From positions 1-8,190 of the forward strand of contig JAHFDQ010000263.1 in the NCBI GenBank assembly GCA_023248915.1: 8,190 nt of DNA, given 5' to 3'. The stretch comes from Archangiaceae bacterium. GTDB taxonomy: Bacteria > Myxococcota > Myxococcia > Myxococcales > Myxococcaceae. A program made the position numbers and the translations under genes. The notes under the pieces were generated by a model. It saw only the letters and a program-made list of their open reading frames with translations, was not told the DNA's origin and made no database searches. The first letter of the stretch is position 1. Each line of letters opens with the position of its first letter. Positions 6,592 to 8,190 of the stretch are shown one piece after another.

Positions 6592-7443
6592 CTACCCCTT
6601 GTCGAGGAACTGCTCGCCCAGCTCGCGGGCCCGGCGGGTCGCCGCCTCGACGGCGTCGATCAGGGTGGTGCGCAGGCCGCCCGCCTCGAGGGTATGCAGG
6701 CCGGCGATGGCGGTGCCTCCGGGAGAGGTCACCTGGTCTTTGAGCGCGCCCGGGTGGGCCTTGGTCTCGATGAGCAGCTTGGCGCTGCCCAGCACAGTCT
6801 GCGACGCCAGCTTCAGGGCGGTATACCGGGGCAGGCCGACCTTCACCCCGGCGTCGCACAGGGCTTCGATGATCAGGAACACGTAGGCAGGCCCGCTGCC
6901 GGACAGGCCGGTGACCGCGTCGAGCAGGTTCTCGTCGACCACGGTGGTGATGCCGACGGCCTGGAACAGCCCCTCGGCGGTGCGAAGGTCGTCCTCGGTG
7001 GCGTGTTCGCCGCCGGAAAGGGCGCAGGCGCCGGCGCCGACCAGCGACGGGGTGTTGGGCATGGCCCGCACCACCCGCGCCCCCGACCCCAGCTTTCGCT
7101 CGAGCGCCACGATGGGTACCCCGGCGGCGATCGACACGACCAGCTTGGACCTGTCGATGGCCGGGGCGAGCTGCGTGAGCAGCTTGGACATCGCCTGGGG
7201 CTTCACCGCCAGCACCACCACCTCGGCCTCGCGGGCCGCGGCGAGGTTGTCCGTCGTCACCCGAATCGGGTACGCGGCCGAGAGCTCGGCCAGCCGTTCC
7301 GCGCGGCGACCGGTGGCGACCAGGTCTTCGCCCCGCGCGGTGCCGGCGCGCAGCAACCCCTTGATCATCGCCTCGGCCATGTTCCCGGCTCCGATGAAGG
7401 CGATCTTCTTCCCGTGAATCGACGGCGGTTTCGGTTCGGTCAC
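6592..7443 (-). CDS. proC: Pyrroline-5-carboxylate reductase
   Basis: Cytoplasmic enzyme for the last step of proline synthesis, reducing 1-pyrroline-5-carboxylate to L-proline with NAD(P)H. With GTG at 7443 as residue 1 it is 283 aa, slightly above the usual 265-280. The Rossmann motif is KIAFIGAGNMAEAM (13-26), followed by LAVKPQ (78-83), RAMPNTPSLVGAG (126-138), the substrate-site loop LSGSGPAYVF (180-189) and the family signature DQVTSPGGTAIAGLHTLEAG (236-255). An upstream in-frame GTG at 7455 exists. I prefer 7443 because it forms a GTGA overlap with the stop of the preceding gene and has a GGGG Shine-Dalgarno-like run six bases upstream, whereas 7455 has none. All catalytic landmarks are present, so it should be active. 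The 4-bp overlap with the HEAT-like gene implies co-translation. Confidence 0.96.
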   Translation of the reverse strand: MTEPKPPSIHGKKIAFIGAGNMAEAMIKGLLRAGTARGEDLVATGRRAERLAELSAAYPIRVTTDNLAAAREAEVVVLAVKPQAMSKLLTQLAPAIDRSKLVVSIAAGVPIVALERKLGSGARVVRAMPNTPSLVGAGACALSGGEHATEDDLRTAEGLFQAVGITTVVDENLLDAVTGLSGSGPAYVFLIIEALCDAGVKVGLPRYTALKLASQTVLGSAKLLIETKAHPGALKDQVTSPGGTAIAGLHTLEAGGLRTTLIDAVEAATRRARELGEQFLDKG

Positions 7444-7985
7444 GGCGAGCCCCACTGTTCGAGCGCGGCGCGCGCGGCGTCGCGCACCGTCGGGTTGTAT
7501 TCCTGGCCTTCCGCGACCGAGGCCAGCATCTCGTGCGCGGCCGAAGCGCGCTGGAAGAGCAGGGCGTCGATCGACTTCAGCTTCAGCCGGTCGGCCAGCA
7601 ACGGATGGCGGATCACGTTCGACAGAATTTCGACCGCGCGGGGGGTGGCGAAGTGGGTGATGGCGTCCAGCGCGGCGTCCTGAATCGCCGGCTGGCCGTC
7701 GAAGATCATCGACGCCAGCGGGTTGAGCGCGCGGGGGTCGCCCAACAGCGCCAGGTCTTCGATCGCCACGACGCGGATTTCGAGGGGAGCAGGTTCGAAG
7801 GCCCAGGCCAGCGCCCGGACGAGCGCCACGTCACCGTCGCCGGGAGCCGGGGCCGGGGCAGGCGCGCGGGCCGGCTGCGCGGCCTCGTCATCGTCCTTGG
7901 TGTTGCCGAGCGCTCCCGGAGGACGCCGGGGGGCGGCCGCGGCGCCGCAGCACAGGACGATGGCGAAGAGCGCGAGCGGGCGCAT
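7440..7985 (-). CDS. Secreted HEAT-repeat-like protein
   Basis: A 181-aa protein with an N-terminal signal peptide (MRPLALFAIVLCCGAAAA, likely cleavage after the Ala run) and a low-complexity linker (about 24-50) containing Ala-Pro repeats (ARAPAPAPAPG). A mature alpha-helical domain (about 52-178) follows. It contains repeated helix pairs of HEAT/PBS-lyase type: RVVAIEDLALLGDPRALNPL, then QDAALDAITHFATPRAVEIL, then TVRDAARAALEQW. Such domains usually bind proteins; no catalytic residues are apparent. LCCG near residues 11-14 is not a good lipobox, so a lipoprotein is less likely than a periplasmic or secreted protein. It is the first gene of the minus-strand run and its TGA overlaps the proC start by 4 bp. 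The ATG at 7985 has only a weak ribosome-binding site. No specific function is recognised. Confidence 0.82.
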   Translation of the reverse strand: MRPLALFAIVLCCGAAAAPRRPPGALGNTKDDDEAAQPARAPAPAPAPGDGDVALVRALAWAFEPAPLEIRVVAIEDLALLGDPRALNPLASMIFDGQPAIQDAALDAITHFATPRAVEILSNVIRHPLLADRLKLKSIDALLFQRASAAHEMLASVAEGQEYNPTVRDAARAALEQWGSP

Positions 7986-8045
7986 GGCGGTGTCTTAGCG
8001 CAGTCGGGCCGCCCGGGGGCCGCGGAAAAACACCGAGCCGTTTTC

Positions 8046-8073
8046 TTGCGCGATCGCCGAGCGGAGGTACAAC
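8046..8073 (+). promoter_or_regulatory. Possible sigma70-type promoter for the rightmost gene
   Basis: In the divergent intergenic region the plus strand has TTGCGC (8046-8051), a 16-bp gap, and TACAAC (8068-8073). These match the -35 and -10 consensus at three and four of six positions. Transcription would start near 8080, leaving a leader of about 30 bases that contains the GGAGGG ribosome-binding site. The spacer includes the palindrome GCGATCGC (8050-8057). Placement and relative AT-richness support it, but the sequence match is modest. The rest of 7986-8111 shows no other clear element, and no convincing minus-strand promoter for the operon. Confidence 0.3.
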
Positions 8074-8096
8074 AAACGACAGCTCTGTAGCACCTC

Positions 8097-8102
8097 GGAG
8101 GG
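8097..8102 (+). promoter_or_regulatory. Strong Shine-Dalgarno GGAGGG
   Basis: GGAGGG lies nine bases before the ATG at 8112. It is the best ribosome-binding site in the window and is the main reason to accept the short edge reading frame as a real gene. Confidence 0.7.
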
Positions 8103-8111
8103 TCACGAACG

Positions 8112-8190
8112 ATGAGAGCCCGCGCGGTGGTCGCTACCGCCCTGGAAGGCGTCGAAGTCGAGTGCACGCACTGCGGAATCCGGATGTCCA
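8112..8190 (+). CDS. Start of a CxxC-containing protein (cut by the right edge)
   Basis: Only 26 codons are visible, beginning MRARAVVATALEGVEVECTH and continuing CGIRMS, with no stop before the window ends. ECTHCG is a CxxC knuckle of the kind that opens a zinc ribbon, so a second CxxC pair would be expected just downstream. There is no signal peptide or membrane helix in the visible part. The gene is divergent from the minus-strand operon, with 126 bp between start codons, and has a strong GGAGGG site. I do not recognise the family. The zinc-binding idea rests on one CxxC pair only. Confidence 0.6.
   Translation, partial: MRARAVVATALEGVEVECTHCGIRMS

Noticed and set aside
6586..6598. GGGG-CACTA-CCCC hairpin at the proC stop as a terminator
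   Set aside because: The stem is only 4 bp with no U-tract, and the downstream genes look co-transcribed.
7444..7455. GTG at 7455 as the proC start
   Set aside because: No ribosome-binding site precedes it, while GTG at 7443 has a GGGG run at good spacing and forms a GTGA stop-start overlap.
6127..7683. 518-codon plus-strand open frame opposite divIVA, proC and the HEAT gene
   Set aside because: Spans three real minus-strand genes and their boundaries, with repetitive Gly/Leu/Asp/Gln composition typical of an antisense frame.
7839..7875. G-run cluster on the plus strand (possible G-quadruplex) in the HEAT gene linker
   Set aside because: The runs arise from Ala-Pro codons of the linker and the last loop is about nine bases. 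Not convincing without structural evidence.
7943..7985. Lipoprotein signal (LCCG) in the HEAT-like protein
   Set aside because: The residues before the cysteines (I-V-L-C) do not fit a normal lipobox. Ordinary signal peptidase cleavage after the Ala run is a better fit.

Overview
The window is a GC-rich (by eye roughly 70%), gene-dense stretch of bacterial chromosome. High-GC third codon positions, a DivIVA protein next to proC and a YggU-family gene, a GAF-GAF histidine kinase, and a signal-peptide protein with a Pro-Ala linker all suggest a Myxococcota/deltaproteobacterial-type genome. That placement is inference: there is no rRNA or other decisive marker. I see no mobile element, CRISPR array, tRNA, phage gene or clear horizontal-transfer signature.

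Layout: (1) 1-4621, plus strand: polA, open to the left edge of the window, followed 20 bp later by a soluble GAF-GAF-HisKA-HATPase sensor kinase. (2) 4622-4637: a 16-bp convergent junction, with a perfect GC-rich inverted repeat just inside the end of the kinase gene. (3) 7985 down to 4638, minus strand: a compact five-gene run, in transcription order a secreted HEAT-like protein, proC, divIVA, a DUF167/YggU-family gene and a membrane-anchored HExxH metallopeptidase. The junctions are 4-bp overlap, 48 bp, 2 bp and 1 bp, so this is very probably one operon. (4) 7986-8111: a divergent intergenic region. (5) 8112 to the right edge: the first 26 codons of a plus-strand gene with a strong Shine-Dalgarno sequence and a CxxC motif.

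Most genes are housekeeping: DNA repair and Okazaki-fragment processing (PolA), proline biosynthesis (ProC), and pole/septum scaffolding or a similar coiled-coil role (DivIVA). The proC-divIVA-yggU order resembles the conserved yggS-proC-yggT-yggU and ylm/divIVA neighbourhoods, but yggS and yggT are absent here.

The points most worth a second look are: a one-base frameshift in an 8-base homopolymer that splits the YggU-family gene; a PolA whose proofreading-domain catalytic acids all appear lost and which carries Tyr at the position equivalent to E. coli Phe762; an N-terminal PolA extension running off the window; and an HExxH protein with a signal peptide and a C-terminal membrane anchor in the divIVA operon. 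I did not find a convincing novel multi-gene system.
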